Of a DNA stretch of 46,722 nucleotides, positions 25,708 to 34,344 are shown in pieces. Positions within the stretch are counted from its first letter, which is position 1. Each line of letters begins with the position of its first letter. Location: positions 1-46,722 of the forward strand of contig NZ_FNAP01000018.1 of NCBI RefSeq assembly GCF_900101965.1, written 5' to 3'. The notes under the pieces were generated by a model, which saw nothing but the letters and a program-made list of their open reading frames with translations, did not search any database and was not told the DNA's origin. This DNA comes from Rhodospira trueperi (GTDB lineage: Bacteria; Pseudomonadota; Alphaproteobacteria; Rhodospirillales; Rhodospirillaceae). The translations under genes and the position numbers were made by a program.

Positions 25708-26256
25708 ATGACCCATCCCGAGACCGGCCGCATGTCCTGGACATCCCTCGCCCTGCCCGTCGCCGCCATGGCAGTGGTGGTGGTGGCCTCCAACATCCTG
25801 GTCGGCTATCCCCTCAACGACTGGCTGACCTGGGGGGCCCTGAGCTATCCCGTCGCCTTCCTGGTCACCGACCTGACCAACCGCCGATTCGGCCCCGAGC
25901 GGGCGCGGCGGGTGGTCTACGTCGGGTTCGCGCTGGCGGTGGTGCTGTCCATTGCGCTGGCCACGCCGCGCATCGCGCTGGCCTCCGGCACGGCCTTCCT
26001 GCTGGCGCAGACCCTGGACGTGCAGGTGTTCGACCGGCTGCGGAACCGGGTGTGGTGGCTGCCGCCCCTGGTGTCCTCGACGCTGGGTTCGGCGCTGGAC
26101 ACGGTGCTGTTCTTCACCCTGGCCTTTGCCGGCACCGGGCTGCCGTGGATCGGCTGGGCGGTGGGCGACTACGGTGTCAAGGTCGCGGTGGCGTTGGCGC
26201 TGCTGCCGGCGTTCCGCCTTCTGGCCCGCGCCCCCGGACTGGCGGCGGCGCGATGA
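25708..26256 (+). CDS. yhhQ: Queuosine-precursor transporter, YhhQ/VUT family
   Basis: The 182-residue membrane protein with five or six helices matches the YhhQ (DUF165) pattern: SNILVGYPLND, an early YPVAFLVTDLTNRRFGP segment and a late SALDTVLFFTLAF plus GDYGVKV. Family members import preQ0/preQ1 for queuosine tRNA modification. I looked for a preQ1 riboswitch in the 283-bp upstream gap and saw none. The next gene overlaps its stop by ATGA. Confidence 0.9.
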   Translation: MTHPETGRMSWTSLALPVAAMAVVVVASNILVGYPLNDWLTWGALSYPVAFLVTDLTNRRFGPERARRVVYVGFALAVVLSIALATPRIALASGTAFLLAQTLDVQVFDRLRNRVWWLPPLVSSTLGSALDTVLFFTLAFAGTGLPWIGWAVGDYGVKVAVALALLPAFRLLARAPGLAAAR

Positions 26257-26570
26257 GAGGGCGCGGCGCACGGCGGATGATCCTGGTCGCCGCGTTTGTG
26301 GCGGCGCAGGGGGCGACGTCGCCGCTTCGGGCGGCCGACGAGGCATCCTCCCCGGCGCGACCGCAGATCATGCTGTGCGTGTACGGTCCCGACGGCGCCA
26401 TCGTCACCGGCAACGTCAAGTGCCCGCCCCGGGCTAAACCGGCCGACGACATGATGCCGGCCGCGCACTGCTTCTATGACACCAGCGGACAGTTGTGGCG
26501 CGGTCTGCCGCGCTGCCCGCGCACGGCCCCAGCCTTCCTGATGGAGGACGCGGACCAGATGCCGCAGTGA
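26253..26570 (+). CDS. Small exported protein of unknown function
   Basis: The 105-residue product begins MRGRGARRMILVAAFVAAQG with a probable signal peptide ending near ATSPLRAAD. The mature part of about 75 residues has four cysteines (MLCVYG, VKCPP, HCFYD, RCPR) in a spacing that suggests two disulfides, and it is otherwise unfamiliar. Its ATG overlaps the yhhQ stop, so the two genes are translationally coupled. A periplasmic role is inferred from the signal only. Confidence 0.65.
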   Translation: MRGRGARRMILVAAFVAAQGATSPLRAADEASSPARPQIMLCVYGPDGAIVTGNVKCPPRAKPADDMMPAAHCFYDTSGQLWRGLPRCPRTAPAFLMEDADQMPQ

Positions 26571-26585
26571 CGCCCGGCGCGCGCT

Positions 26586-26607
26586 CACCGGCCGCGCGCG
26601 GCCGGTG
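26586..26607. terminator. Perfect 22-bp palindrome between convergent genes
   Basis: CACCGGCCGCG is followed directly by its exact complement CGCGGCCGGTG. It lies between the stop of the small exported gene (26570) and the stop of phnE2 (26618), which converge. With no T tract it is a weak intrinsic terminator, but it may protect both 3' ends. Confidence 0.5.
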
Positions 26608-26617
26608 AACCCGGGTC

Positions 26618-27985
26618 CTATCCTCCTCGGATCAGGCGGCGGCGCAGCCAGCTCGACAGCCCATCCATGGCCACCACCAGCAGGATGGTCAGGATGATGA
26701 TGTAGAGCGTGTTTTCCCAGTCGCGGGAGGTCCGGATGGTCTCCACCAGCACCAGACCGATGCCGCCGGCGCCCAGGGCACCGATGACCGTGGCGGACCG
26801 CATGTTGGATTCCAGATAATACAGCCCCTGGGAGACGAACACCGGCAGGATTTGGGGAATGACGCCGTACCGGTAGCGCTGCCAGCGGTTGGCGCCGGTC
26901 GCCGAGACCCCCTCGATCTGCTTTCGGTCAATGTTCTCCAGCGCCTCGGAGAACAGCTTGCCCAGCGTGCCGGTGTCGGTGAAGGCGATGGCCAGGGCGC
27001 CGGTCAGCGGCCCCAGACCGAAGGCGCGGATGAAGATCAGCGACCAGATCAGCATGTCGATGCCGCGCAGGAAGTCGAACAGCCGGCGCAGGGCGAAGCG
27101 GATCACGCCGAACCGGTTGAACGTATGGGCGGCGGCGAAGGCCAGCGGCAGCCCCACCAGGGCGGCGGTGAAGGTCCCCAGCACGCCCATCAGCACGGTT
27201 TCCAGCAAGGCCTTGAAGATGTGGCCGTGCTGCCATTCGGGGTTGTTCCAGAAGGTCTCGAAGATCAGGGCCGCGTTGGACCGCGCCGGGTCCAGACGCT
27301 CCTCAGAGACCGCCAGACCCGCGACCTCGCCCGCCGACAGGCCGTGCAGCGGGGAATTGAATGGGAAGAAGAAGTGCTCCCAGCCCGTGAAATAGCGGTG
27401 AATCTCGATCTTGGAGCGGGTGATCTGGATGCGTTTGTCGATCGTCGGCCGGGCATCGAACTTCACCAGGTGACCGGTGGTGACGTTCATGCCCTCGCGC
27501 ACCCAGTCCGGTTTTTCGCCGGAATAGCCGATGGTCACGCCGGTCTCGATCACCTGCACGTCAATGGTGCCATCGTCCGGCGTTTCCAGGGTGACGTGAT
27601 CGCCGACGATATGGACCACGTAGCCGTCGCCCAGGTCCACGTCCACGGTCTCGGCGTCGTCGTCGGCCCGGACCCAGGCCGGATAGGTATCGGGGGTGTA
27701 GGTGGCGGTGCGTTCGCCCTCCACGGCCACCTCGAACTCGGGCCGTCTGAGAGACTTGGTGACGTGCACCTTGTGCGCAACCGAGTCGGTGACCAGCAGC
27801 ACCGCGCGCTGCGGCTCGGCGGTGGCGATCAGGCGCGGGATGTCGAACGCGAACACGGCATAGATCAGGTAGGTGAACACGAGGACCAGACTGACCAGGG
27901 CCACCAGACTGCCCCGAGCCACGTGTGTCACGGCCCTCGGATGGGCCGCCAGCAAAGCGTCGCGATCGAACGTCGGTGTGCTCAT
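26618..27985 (-). CDS. phnE2: Phosphonate ABC transporter permease with large periplasmic insert (second PhnE)
   Basis: The 455-residue inner-membrane permease of the phn uptake system is much longer than the usual 260-290. After the first helix (residues 23-48) it carries about 190 extra residues rich in beta-like sequence (RPEFEVAVEGERTATYTP to WVREGMNV). The standard permease core follows, including the cytoplasmic coupling loop EALENIDRKQIEGVSATGAN. Long second PhnE permeases are known in alphaproteobacterial phn operons. The start overlaps the phnE1 stop by ATGA. It should pair with PhnE1, PhnC and PhnD. Confidence 0.92.
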   Translation of the reverse strand: MSTPTFDRDALLAAHPRAVTHVARGSLVALVSLVLVFTYLIYAVFAFDIPRLIATAEPQRAVLLVTDSVAHKVHVTKSLRRPEFEVAVEGERTATYTPDTYPAWVRADDDAETVDVDLGDGYVVHIVGDHVTLETPDDGTIDVQVIETGVTIGYSGEKPDWVREGMNVTTGHLVKFDARPTIDKRIQITRSKIEIHRYFTGWEHFFFPFNSPLHGLSAGEVAGLAVSEERLDPARSNAALIFETFWNNPEWQHGHIFKALLETVLMGVLGTFTAALVGLPLAFAAAHTFNRFGVIRFALRRLFDFLRGIDMLIWSLIFIRAFGLGPLTGALAIAFTDTGTLGKLFSEALENIDRKQIEGVSATGANRWQRYRYGVIPQILPVFVSQGLYYLESNMRSATVIGALGAGGIGLVLVETIRTSRDWENTLYIIILTILLVVAMDGLSSWLRRRLIRGG

Positions 27986-28851
27986 GCCATCATCCGCCGT
28001 CCGGAGAGGGTTCCCGTGGCCAAGCTGCGCCGGATCATCCCCGACACCTGATCGATGATCGTGATGGATGCGAACAGCAGCAGCAGCAGCGCCGCCGTTT
28101 CCTGACCCTTGCCCCAGCCGATGGTGCGCAGCAGTTCGGCGCCGAGGCCGCCGGCGCCAACGTACCCGAGGATGGCGGCCGCGCGCACGTTGATCTCAAA
28201 CCGCAGGAGGAAGTAGCTGAAATAGTTCGGCAAAACCTGCGGCAAGACCCCGAAACGCATCCGCTTCGGCCAATTGGCGCCAACCGCCTGAAGGCCCTCG
28301 ACGGGGCGGCGGTCGATGTTTTCGTTCACTTCGGAGAACAGCTTGCCGAGCGCGCCCACGGTGTGAAAGGCGATCGCGATGACCGCCGGGACCGAACTGG
28401 CGCCCAGGACGAAGATCAGGAACAGCGCCAGGACCAGTTCGGGGAAGGCCCGCATAATGTCCATCATGCGGCGCGAAACCGGAATCAGCGGTGGCCAGAC
28501 ATCAAGATTGCGGGTGCTGAGAAAGGCGAACACAGCGGCGAAGACACCGCCCAGGATGGTGGCCGTCGCGGCAATGTTCAGCGTTTCGACCAGGGCCGGC
28601 ACGAAGCGCCAGACGATGCCCCAGAAGGCCCAGCCGACCGCCCAAGCTTCCTCGATCACGTCGCCAGGATAGTCGAAAAACTGACTCATCCCCTTCATGA
28701 ACCCGCCGGAGTTCATGGACTCGGCCTGGGTGTAGCCGGCGACCAGAATGATCACCAACACCACGATCGTCAGCATGGAATACAGCCGTCGGCGCTGTTC
28801 CAGGGCCACGATGCCGGCGTGTTGGTCGGGATCGAAGGTGAGGGAGGTCAT
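27982..28851 (-). CDS. phnE1: Phosphonate ABC transporter permease (first PhnE)
   Basis: The 289-residue permease from ATG 28851 has one N-terminal helix, a short periplasmic stretch (YTQAESMNSGGFMKGMSQFF) and about five further helices. The coupling loop NENIDRRPVEGLQAVGANWP is recognisable and parallels that of the second permease. It forms the membrane channel of the PhnCDE importer, probably as a heterodimer with the larger PhnE. It lies 85 bp downstream of phnD, with a strong hairpin in the gap. An in-frame extension to 29067 would overlap phnD and was not used. Confidence 0.93.
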   Translation of the reverse strand: MTSLTFDPDQHAGIVALEQRRRLYSMLTIVVLVIILVAGYTQAESMNSGGFMKGMSQFFDYPGDVIEEAWAVGWAFWGIVWRFVPALVETLNIAATATILGGVFAAVFAFLSTRNLDVWPPLIPVSRRMMDIMRAFPELVLALFLIFVLGASSVPAVIAIAFHTVGALGKLFSEVNENIDRRPVEGLQAVGANWPKRMRFGVLPQVLPNYFSYFLLRFEINVRAAAILGYVGAGGLGAELLRTIGWGKGQETAALLLLLFASITIIDQVSGMIRRSLATGTLSGRRMMA

Positions 28852-28887
28852 GACGCTTCGGACTGCCTGAGTGGGCGAAACGGAACC

Positions 28888-28915
28888 GGGGGGCGGCCTG
28901 TGAAAGCCACCCCCC
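28888..28915 (-). other. Intercistronic stem-loop between phnD and phnE1
   Basis: A 10-bp stem (28888-28897 with 28906-28915, one G-U pair when read on the minus strand) with an 8-base loop lies just after the phnD stop and has no T tract. Such stem-loops after binding-protein genes commonly stabilise the upstream message, so that more PhnD than permease is made. That function is inferred. Confidence 0.6.
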
Positions 28916-28936
28916 GAACCGGACTGTGGGTAAGGC

Positions 28937-29863
28937 TTAGTCGCCCATCTTGGCCTTGCGGGCCTCGATGACGCTGAGGTAGGCGTCATGCGTGATCGGG
29001 TCGATGTCCTTGATCTCGCCGGCCATGAAGCCGTAGGCGCACTCGGCGTCGGTGTGGACCAGGTCATCGATGAAGGCGGTGACCTTCTCCTTCACGTCGG
29101 CCGGCAGGCTCGTACGCAGCACGATCGGGCCCTCGGGGATGACGTTGGAGCGCCAGATTTCCACCAGCTCGGTCATATCCACCAGCCCGGCATCCACGGC
29201 CTTGCGGAAGGCGCCGCTGTTGAAGCCGTCTTCCCACTCGCCCAGGCCGTCAGCCCAGGACACGCCGGCGTCGTAGTCGCCGTTGAAGACGCCGACGATG
29301 GTCTGCTCGTGGCCACCGGAGAACACGACGTCACCGAAGTACTCGCCCGGCTTCATGCTGTAACCGGCCTGCGGGATTTCGATCGACGGGATCAGGTAGC
29401 CGGAGGTGGAGTTCGGGTCACCGAAGGCGAAGACCTTGCCTTCCATGTCGTCCAGCGAGGTAATGCCACTGTCGGCGCGGGCGAAGCCGATGGAATGGTA
29501 GCCGTAGCTGCCGTCCACGTTGACCTTGACCAGCACCGGCTCGACGGCGTCCGGATTTTCCAGATAGGTCTTGGCGTAGCCGGAGGCGCCCAGCCAGGCC
29601 AGGTCCAGGTTGCCACCGATCAGGCCCTCGATGACGCCGTTGTAGTCGGCGGGGGCGAACATCTTGGTTTCGACACCGAGCAGGTCCTCGATATGGGCGC
29701 GCAGGCACTCGTTGGAGCGCAGGCGGTCGTTGGCGTTCTCGCCGCCCAGGATGCCGATGCGGAACTCGTCAATGGACTCGTCCTGGGCTTGGGCGACGGT
29801 GGTGGCGGCGGCCAGGATGGCGGCGGAGCAGGCGACGGCCTTGAGGGACAGGGACAGATTCAC
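28937..29863 (-). CDS. phnD: Phosphonate ABC transporter substrate-binding protein
   Basis: The 308-residue periplasmic protein starts at GTG 29863, six bases after AAGGAGG. A signal peptide (SLKAVACSAAILAAATTVAQA) precedes the PhnD-type fold: FRIGILGGENANDRL, GLIGGNLDLAWLGASGYAK, FGDPNSTSGYLIPS and WRSNVIPEGPIVLRTSLP. The serine and threonine residues of the STSGYL segment are those that bind the phosphonate group in the family. It captures phosphonates for PhnCE1E2. Hairpins flank the gene on both sides. Confidence 0.95.
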   Translation of the reverse strand: MNLSLSLKAVACSAAILAAATTVAQAQDESIDEFRIGILGGENANDRLRSNECLRAHIEDLLGVETKMFAPADYNGVIEGLIGGNLDLAWLGASGYAKTYLENPDAVEPVLVKVNVDGSYGYHSIGFARADSGITSLDDMEGKVFAFGDPNSTSGYLIPSIEIPQAGYSMKPGEYFGDVVFSGGHEQTIVGVFNGDYDAGVSWADGLGEWEDGFNSGAFRKAVDAGLVDMTELVEIWRSNVIPEGPIVLRTSLPADVKEKVTAFIDDLVHTDAECAYGFMAGEIKDIDPITHDAYLSVIEARKAKMGD

Positions 29864-29908
29864 GGGATCCTCCTTGGATTCAACGTGCGGTGTGGCTCGC
29901 ATGACAAA

Positions 29909-29934
29909 GGCCCCGGACGGGCGGGTCCGGGGCC
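29909..29934 (-). other. Intercistronic stem-loop between phnC and phnD
   Basis: A perfect 10-bp stem, GGCCCCGGAC (29909-29918) with GTCCGGGGCC (29925-29934), and a 6-base loop follow the phnC stop by 15 bases. It may partly terminate, or block decay of, the message between phnC and phnD. Confidence 0.6.
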
Positions 29935-29949
29935 AGGGTGGGCGGCGGA

Positions 29950-30777
29950 TCAGGCGGAGGCCCTTGCCGCGCGGAGATAGGCAACGCCCTCCGGTTGGGC
30001 GGGGTCGTCGTTCAGAGAGGTCGAGGTCACGCCCTCATCGAACGACTCGTCGGCGCCATAGATGTCACGCGCGACGTCGGTGGTGACCGCGTGGGCCGGA
30101 CCATCGAACACGATCTCGCCGGCGCGCATGCCGATGACGCGGTCGCAGTAGGTCCGGGCGGTGTCCAGGGTGTGCAGGTTGCAGATGACGGTCAGGCCGT
30201 CGCGCTCGTGAATCTCGCGCAGCGACGCCATGACGATCTGCGCGCTCATGGGGTCCAGCGAGGCGATGGGCTCATCGGCCAGGATCATGCGCGGATCCTG
30301 GGTCAGCGCACGGGCGATGGCCACGCGCTGTTGCTGGCCGCCGGACAGGTCCTCGGCGCGTTTCATGGCTTGGTCGGCGATGCCCAGGCGCTCCAACGCG
30401 TGCAAGGCGCGTCCGATGTCCTCGCGGCTGAACATCTTCAGCACGCTCCGCAGGGTGCCGTGACGGTTCAGGCGCCCGAGCATGACGTTGGTCAACACGT
30501 CCAGGCGCGGCACCAGATTGAACTGCTGGAAGATCATGGCGCAGTCGCGCTGCCAGTCGTGGCGGGCGCGGCCACGCAGGGACAGGATGTCGCGGCCGTC
30601 GATCTCGATCCGGCCCTCGGTCGCCGGGGTGAGATGATTGATCATGCGCAGCAGGGTGGACTTGCCGGCACCGGACCGGCCGATGATGCCGACCATCTGC
30701 GGGACGGGAACGGCGAAGCTGGCCGCGTTGACGGCGGTGACGCTGCCAAAGGTCTTGGTCAGCCCGATCACCTGCAT
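29950..30777 (-). CDS. phnC: Phosphonate ABC transporter ATPase
   Basis: The 275-residue ATPase starts at ATG 30777 ([11 protein letters not shown]). It has Walker [11 protein letters not shown]-loop MIFQQFN, signature [15 protein letters not shown], Walker B ILADEP and the switch histidine in [23 protein letters not shown] after the Q-loop is typical of PhnC. It powers import of phosphonates bound by PhnD. It is first in the leftward operon and faces phnG across a 431-bp promoter region. The frame opens to 30852, but that part lacks family similarity. Confidence 0.95.
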   Translation of the reverse strand: MQVIGLTKTFGSVTAVNAASFAVPVPQMVGIIGRSGAGKSTLLRMINHLTPATEGRIEIDGRDILSLRGRARHDWQRDCAMIFQQFNLVPRLDVLTNVMLGRLNRHGTLRSVLKMFSREDIGRALHALERLGIADQAMKRAEDLSGGQQQRVAIARALTQDPRMILADEPIASLDPMSAQIVMASLREIHERDGLTVICNLHTLDTARTYCDRVIGMRAGEIVFDGPAHAVTTDVARDIYGADESFDEGVTSTSLNDDPAQPEGVAYLRAARASA

Positions 30778-31008
30778 GGCGTTTCCCCGCAATTCCCGAA
30801 CATGTTGATGGTCATGGCATCTCATCGCCGCGCGGCACAACGCGGGTGACACGCCGCGTCCCCGCCCGACCCATTTGTCTGGACCCTAGCAAGGGCATCG
30901 CCAGCAACGAAAGACGGATTCCGACAAGATATAACAAATTAACCAAAGTGAAACAGTCGCGCTGACGACGCAGGTCCGCCCACGTCACCTCCAACCCGAG
31001 CGTCACAA

Positions 31009-31021
31009 AACGGAAACCGTT
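31009..31021. promoter_or_regulatory. Inverted repeat in the phnC/phnG divergent promoter
   Basis: AACGG-AAA-CCGTT is a perfect 5-bp inverted repeat in the otherwise AT-rich core of the 30778-31208 gap. Two GTCA elements (GTCAC at 31002 and GTCAT at 31024) flank it 22 bp apart, two helical turns, which recalls Pho-box half-sites (CTGTCAT) without matching a full box. A phosphate-starvation regulator is the natural candidate. Confidence 0.4.
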
Positions 31022-31125
31022 CTGTCATTTTGTTTATTTTGACTCGGGGCATGCGACGCGCTACCTGATTGTGGACACATGAGACTGGCTCAGGGGCGGA
31101 TTCCTCCGGTTTTCTGCTTGCGCGC

Positions 31126-31145
31126 CTGTCTACTTGTCTATACGA
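31126..31145 (+). promoter_or_regulatory. Direct repeat / partial palindrome upstream of phnG, possible PhnF-type operator
   Basis: CTGTCTAC is followed immediately by TTGTCTAT (31126-31141), and the overlapping TTGTCTATACGA (31134-31145) is a near-palindrome of the kind bound by GntR-family repressors such as PhnF. It lies about 65 bp before the phnG start. Regulator identity is inferred; no phnF gene is in the window. Confidence 0.35.
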
Positions 31146-31208
31146 TTTGATCAACCGCTGCCTTTGCGAAGGGACGGCGGACGATGCCTCGTCGGGAGCC
31201 CTGCCCTC

Positions 31209-31688
31209 ATGACCGTGGCCGCTTCGGACCTTGACTCAGACAGGACAGACCGCCAGCGCTGGATGCGGGTGCTCGCGCTGGCCCTGCCGGATCGCCTTGA
31301 GGCCGCGTGGGACGCGGTCACGGATCCCCCCGCCGTGCGCACCCTGCGCCCGCCGGAGATCGGCACCGCGATGGTGACGGCGCGCGCCGGGGGAACCGGT
31401 GCCCGCTTCAATTTGGGCGAAATGACCCTGACCCGCTGCGCGGTGGCCATCGACGGCGCCGACGGCACCACCCGGGTCGGACACGGTCATGTCGCCGGAC
31501 GGAATCGCCGGCACGCCGAACTGGCGGCGGTGTTCGATGCCCTGCTTCAGGACCCCGCCCATCAAGACCGGTTGGAACGGACGCTCATCGCCCCGCTGGC
31601 CGCCGAACAGGAGGCGGCGCGACACGAGACCTCACGCCGGGCGGCGGCCTCACGCGTGGACTTCTTCACCATGGTTCGGGGGGACTGA
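31209..31688 (+). CDS. phnG: Carbon-phosphorus lyase core subunit PhnG
   Basis: The 159-residue product from ATG 31209 shows the PhnG pattern: RQRWMRVLALALPDRLEAAW at the start, RPPEIGTAMVTARAGGTGARFN, GEMTLTRCAVAI, VGHGHVAGRNRRHAELAAVF and a C-terminal ASRVDFFTMVRGD. PhnG joins PhnH, PhnI and PhnJ in the core complex. With PhnI it takes part in the nucleosidase step that puts the phosphonate on ribose C1 of ATP. Its stop overlaps the phnH start. An in-frame ATG at 31134 overlaps the putative operator and is less likely. Confidence 0.95.
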   Translation: MTVAASDLDSDRTDRQRWMRVLALALPDRLEAAWDAVTDPPAVRTLRPPEIGTAMVTARAGGTGARFNLGEMTLTRCAVAIDGADGTTRVGHGHVAGRNRRHAELAAVFDALLQDPAHQDRLERTLIAPLAAEQEAARHETSRRAAASRVDFFTMVRGD

Positions 31689-32305
31689 TGGACGCCCTTG
31701 CCTTATCCTCGTCCTCATCCGCCGCCCCCGCGCCCGGACTGACCGACCCGGTGTTCGACGCCCAGCGGCTGTTCCGGATCGCGCTGGCAGCGCTGTCGCG
31801 CCCCGGCACGGTCCATCCGCTGCCGGTGGACCTGGATCCGCCTTCGCCCCTGACGCCCTGGGCCGGCGCGCTGGCGCTGACGCTGCTGGACCTGGACACG
31901 CCGGTCTGGCTTGACGTCGGCCTGGACACCCCGGCGGTGCGCGACTGGTTGCGCTTTCATGCCGGCTGTCCGCTGGTGGCGACGCCGGAGCAGGCGGCCT
32001 TCGCGCTGGTGGGGCGGGTGGCCGACCTCGACGACCTGACCCGCTTCGCCATCGGCGACCCCGAGTATCCGGACCGAAGCGCCACCGTGATCGCGCAGGT
32101 CGCCGGGCTGGAGCCCGGAGCCGGCTGGACCCTGACCGGTCCCGGCATCAAGGGCCGCGCCCGCCTGTCGGTGGACGGCCTGCCCTCCGGTTTTCCCGAC
32201 GCCTGGGCGGAGAATGCCGCGCTGTACCCCCAGGGCGTGGACCTGTTCCTGGCCGCGCCGCGCCATCTGGCGGCGCTGCCCCGTTCCGTGACCGTGGAGG
32301 GTTAA
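31688..32305 (+). CDS. phnH: Carbon-phosphorus lyase core subunit PhnH
   Basis: The 205-residue product overlaps the phnG stop by one base (TGATG). PhnH features are FDAQRLFRIALAALSRPGTV near the start, TPWAGALALTLLDLDTPVWL, FHAGCPLV, FAIGDPEYPDRSATVI and a final FPDAWAENAALYPQGVDLFL. It is a structural member of the GHIJ core, related to PLP-enzyme folds but without the PLP lysine. Length is normal. Confidence 0.95.
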   Translation: MDALALSSSSSAAPAPGLTDPVFDAQRLFRIALAALSRPGTVHPLPVDLDPPSPLTPWAGALALTLLDLDTPVWLDVGLDTPAVRDWLRFHAGCPLVATPEQAAFALVGRVADLDDLTRFAIGDPEYPDRSATVIAQVAGLEPGAGWTLTGPGIKGRARLSVDGLPSGFPDAWAENAALYPQGVDLFLAAPRHLAALPRSVTVEG

Positions 32306-32308
32306 GCC

Positions 32309-33412
32309 ATGTACGTCGCGGTCAAGGGCGGCGAGGCCGCCATCGACGCCGCCCACGCCCAGCTTGCCGATCTGCGCCGGGGCGACCGGAGCGTGGCCGC
32401 GCTGTCGCTGGACCAGATCCGCGACCAGATGGCCCTGGCCGTGGCCCGCGTGATGGCCGAGGGCTCGCTGTACGATCCCGATCTGGCCGCCCTGGCCCTG
32501 AAGCAGGCCTGGGGCGATGTCGCCGAGGCCATCTTCCTGGTCCGCGCCTACCGCACCACCCTGCCCCGGCTGGCCGCGACGCGCCCCCTCGACACCGCGC
32601 GCATGGTCGTGCGTCGGCGCATCTCGGCGACCTTCAAGGACCTGCCCGGCGGGCAGGTGCTGGGTCCCACCTTCGACTACACCCACCGCCTGCTCGACTT
32701 CGCGCTCGCCGCCGAGGACGAGCCCCTCGCCGAGCCGCCGCCGCCGGCCGAGGCGCCGCTGGACCCCGACATGCCGCGCGTGACCGACATTCTGGGCGCC
32801 GACGGCCTGATCGAACCGGAGAGTGACCCGGACGCGGACAATCCCGACGCCCCGGTTCCCGACCTGACGCGCGAGCCGCTGACCTTCCCCGCCGGCCGGG
32901 CCATGCGCCTTCAGGTGCTGGCGCGGGGAGACGAGGGCTTTCTGCTCTCGCTAGGCTACTCCAGTCAGCGCGGCCACGGCGGCACCCACCCGTTCGCCGG
33001 CGAAATCCGCATGGGCGAGGTGGAGGTCGAAATCATCCCCGAGGACCTGGGCTTCCCGGTCACCATCGGCACCGTGACCGCCACCGAATGCCAGATGATC
33101 AACCAGTTCCAGGGCAGCAAGACCAAGCCGCCCCAATTCACGCGCGGCTACGGCTTGGTGTTCGGGTTCAATGAGCGCAAGGCCATGGCCATGAGCCTGG
33201 TGGACCGCGCCCTGCGCGCGCCGGACCTGGGCGAGCCCGTGGTTGCCCCGGCCCAGGATGAGGAGTTCGTGCTGTCCCACGCCGACGTGGTGGAGGCCAG
33301 CGGCTTCGTGCAGCACCTCAAGCTGCCACACTACGTCGATTTCCAGGCCGAACTGGACTCCGTGCGGCGCATGCGCCGGGCCGCCGAGACCGGAGAAGGG
33401 GCGGACTCATGA
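32309..33412 (+). CDS. phnI: Carbon-phosphorus lyase core subunit PhnI
   Basis: The 367-residue product is the nucleosidase subunit of the C-P lyase complex. It begins MYVAVKGGEAAIDAAHAQLA and contains DQIRDQMALAVARVMAEGSL, YRTTLPRLAATRPLD, RRRISATFKDLPGGQVLGPTF, YSSQRGHGGTHPFAGEIRMG and ECQMINQFQGSKTKPPQFTRGYGL, all family hallmarks. It displaces adenine from ATP in favour of the phosphonate, helped by PhnG, PhnH and PhnL. The last four bases overlap phnJ. Confidence 0.96.
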   Translation: MYVAVKGGEAAIDAAHAQLADLRRGDRSVAALSLDQIRDQMALAVARVMAEGSLYDPDLAALALKQAWGDVAEAIFLVRAYRTTLPRLAATRPLDTARMVVRRRISATFKDLPGGQVLGPTFDYTHRLLDFALAAEDEPLAEPPPPAEAPLDPDMPRVTDILGADGLIEPESDPDADNPDAPVPDLTREPLTFPAGRAMRLQVLARGDEGFLLSLGYSSQRGHGGTHPFAGEIRMGEVEVEIIPEDLGFPVTIGTVTATECQMINQFQGSKTKPPQFTRGYGLVFGFNERKAMAMSLVDRALRAPDLGEPVVAPAQDEEFVLSHADVVEASGFVQHLKLPHYVDFQAELDSVRRMRRAAETGEGADS

Positions 33413-34344
33413 CTCAGCACGACAGCGGCGTGACCTTCGGATACCTGGACGAGCAGACCAAGCGCATGATCCGCCGCGCGGTGCTCAAGGCGGTGGCGAT
33501 TCCGGGCTATCAGGTGCCTTTCGCCGGGCGCGAGATGCCACTGCCCTACGGCTGGGGCACGGGCGGCATCCAGGTCACCGCCAGCATCATCGGGCCGGAC
33601 GACGTGCTGAAGGTCATCGACCAGGGCGCCGACGACACCACCAACGCCGTCTCCATCCGCCGCTTCTTCCGCCGCGTGACCGGTGTCCGCACCACCGAGC
33701 ACACGACCGAGGCCACGCTGATCCAGACCCGCCACCGCATTCCGGAAACACCGTTGGGGCCGGACCAGATCCTGATCTATCAAGTGCCCATCCCCGAGCC
33801 CCTGCGCTTCATGGAGGCGCGGGAGACCGAGACCCGGCGCATGCACGCCCTGGCCGATTACGGCGTGATGCACGTCAAGCTGTACGAGGACATCTCTCAG
33901 TATGGGCGCATCGCCAAGGCCTACGACTATCCGGTGATGGTCAATGGGCGGTACGTCATGGCCCCGTCGCCGATCCCCAAGTTCGACAATCCGAAAATGC
34001 ACGACGCGCCGTTTCTTCAGCTTTTCGGCGCCGGACGCGAAAAGCGCATCTACGCCGTGCCGCCCCATACCAGCGTGGTCAGTCTGGACTTCGAGGACCA
34101 TCCGTTCGAGGTGCAGAGCTGGGACCGCGTCTGCGATCTGTGCGGCGCGGACGACAGCTATCTCGACGAGGTGGTGACCGACGACGCCGGCGGGCGGCTG
34201 TTCGTGTGTTCCGACAGCGACTACTGCGCCGGCCGCCGCGCCGCCGGCCACGAGGGGCCGGCCGCCGCCAGCGCCGCCGGGGCCGCGCTGTCCGAAACCA
34301 TGACGGCGGTGTCGCGCGAAGCCGACGGGGAGGGAACGCCATGA
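33409..34344 (+). CDS. phnJ: Carbon-phosphorus lyase PhnJ (radical SAM enzyme)
   Basis: The 311-residue product is the enzyme that breaks the C-P bond of ribose-1-methylphosphonate-5-phosphate-type intermediates. The [4Fe-4S] cysteines C242, C245, C267 and C273 (VCDLCGADD and FVCSDSDYC) correspond to C241, C244, C266 and C272 of the E. coli protein, and G33 to its glycyl-radical G32. The protein is about 30 residues longer than E. coli PhnJ because of an Ala/Gly-rich tail (GPAAASAAGAALS). It starts within phnI and overlaps phnK by four bases. All active-site residues seem present. Confidence 0.96.
   Translation: MTQHDSGVTFGYLDEQTKRMIRRAVLKAVAIPGYQVPFAGREMPLPYGWGTGGIQVTASIIGPDDVLKVIDQGADDTTNAVSIRRFFRRVTGVRTTEHTTEATLIQTRHRIPETPLGPDQILIYQVPIPEPLRFMEARETETRRMHALADYGVMHVKLYEDISQYGRIAKAYDYPVMVNGRYVMAPSPIPKFDNPKMHDAPFLQLFGAGREKRIYAVPPHTSVVSLDFEDHPFEVQSWDRVCDLCGADDSYLDEVVTDDAGGRLFVCSDSDYCAGRRAAGHEGPAAASAAGAALSETMTAVSREADGEGTP

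Noticed and set aside
26852..28971. Long plus-strand frames over phnE1/phnE2
   Set aside because: Shadows of the permease genes, with no ribosome-binding site or family pattern.
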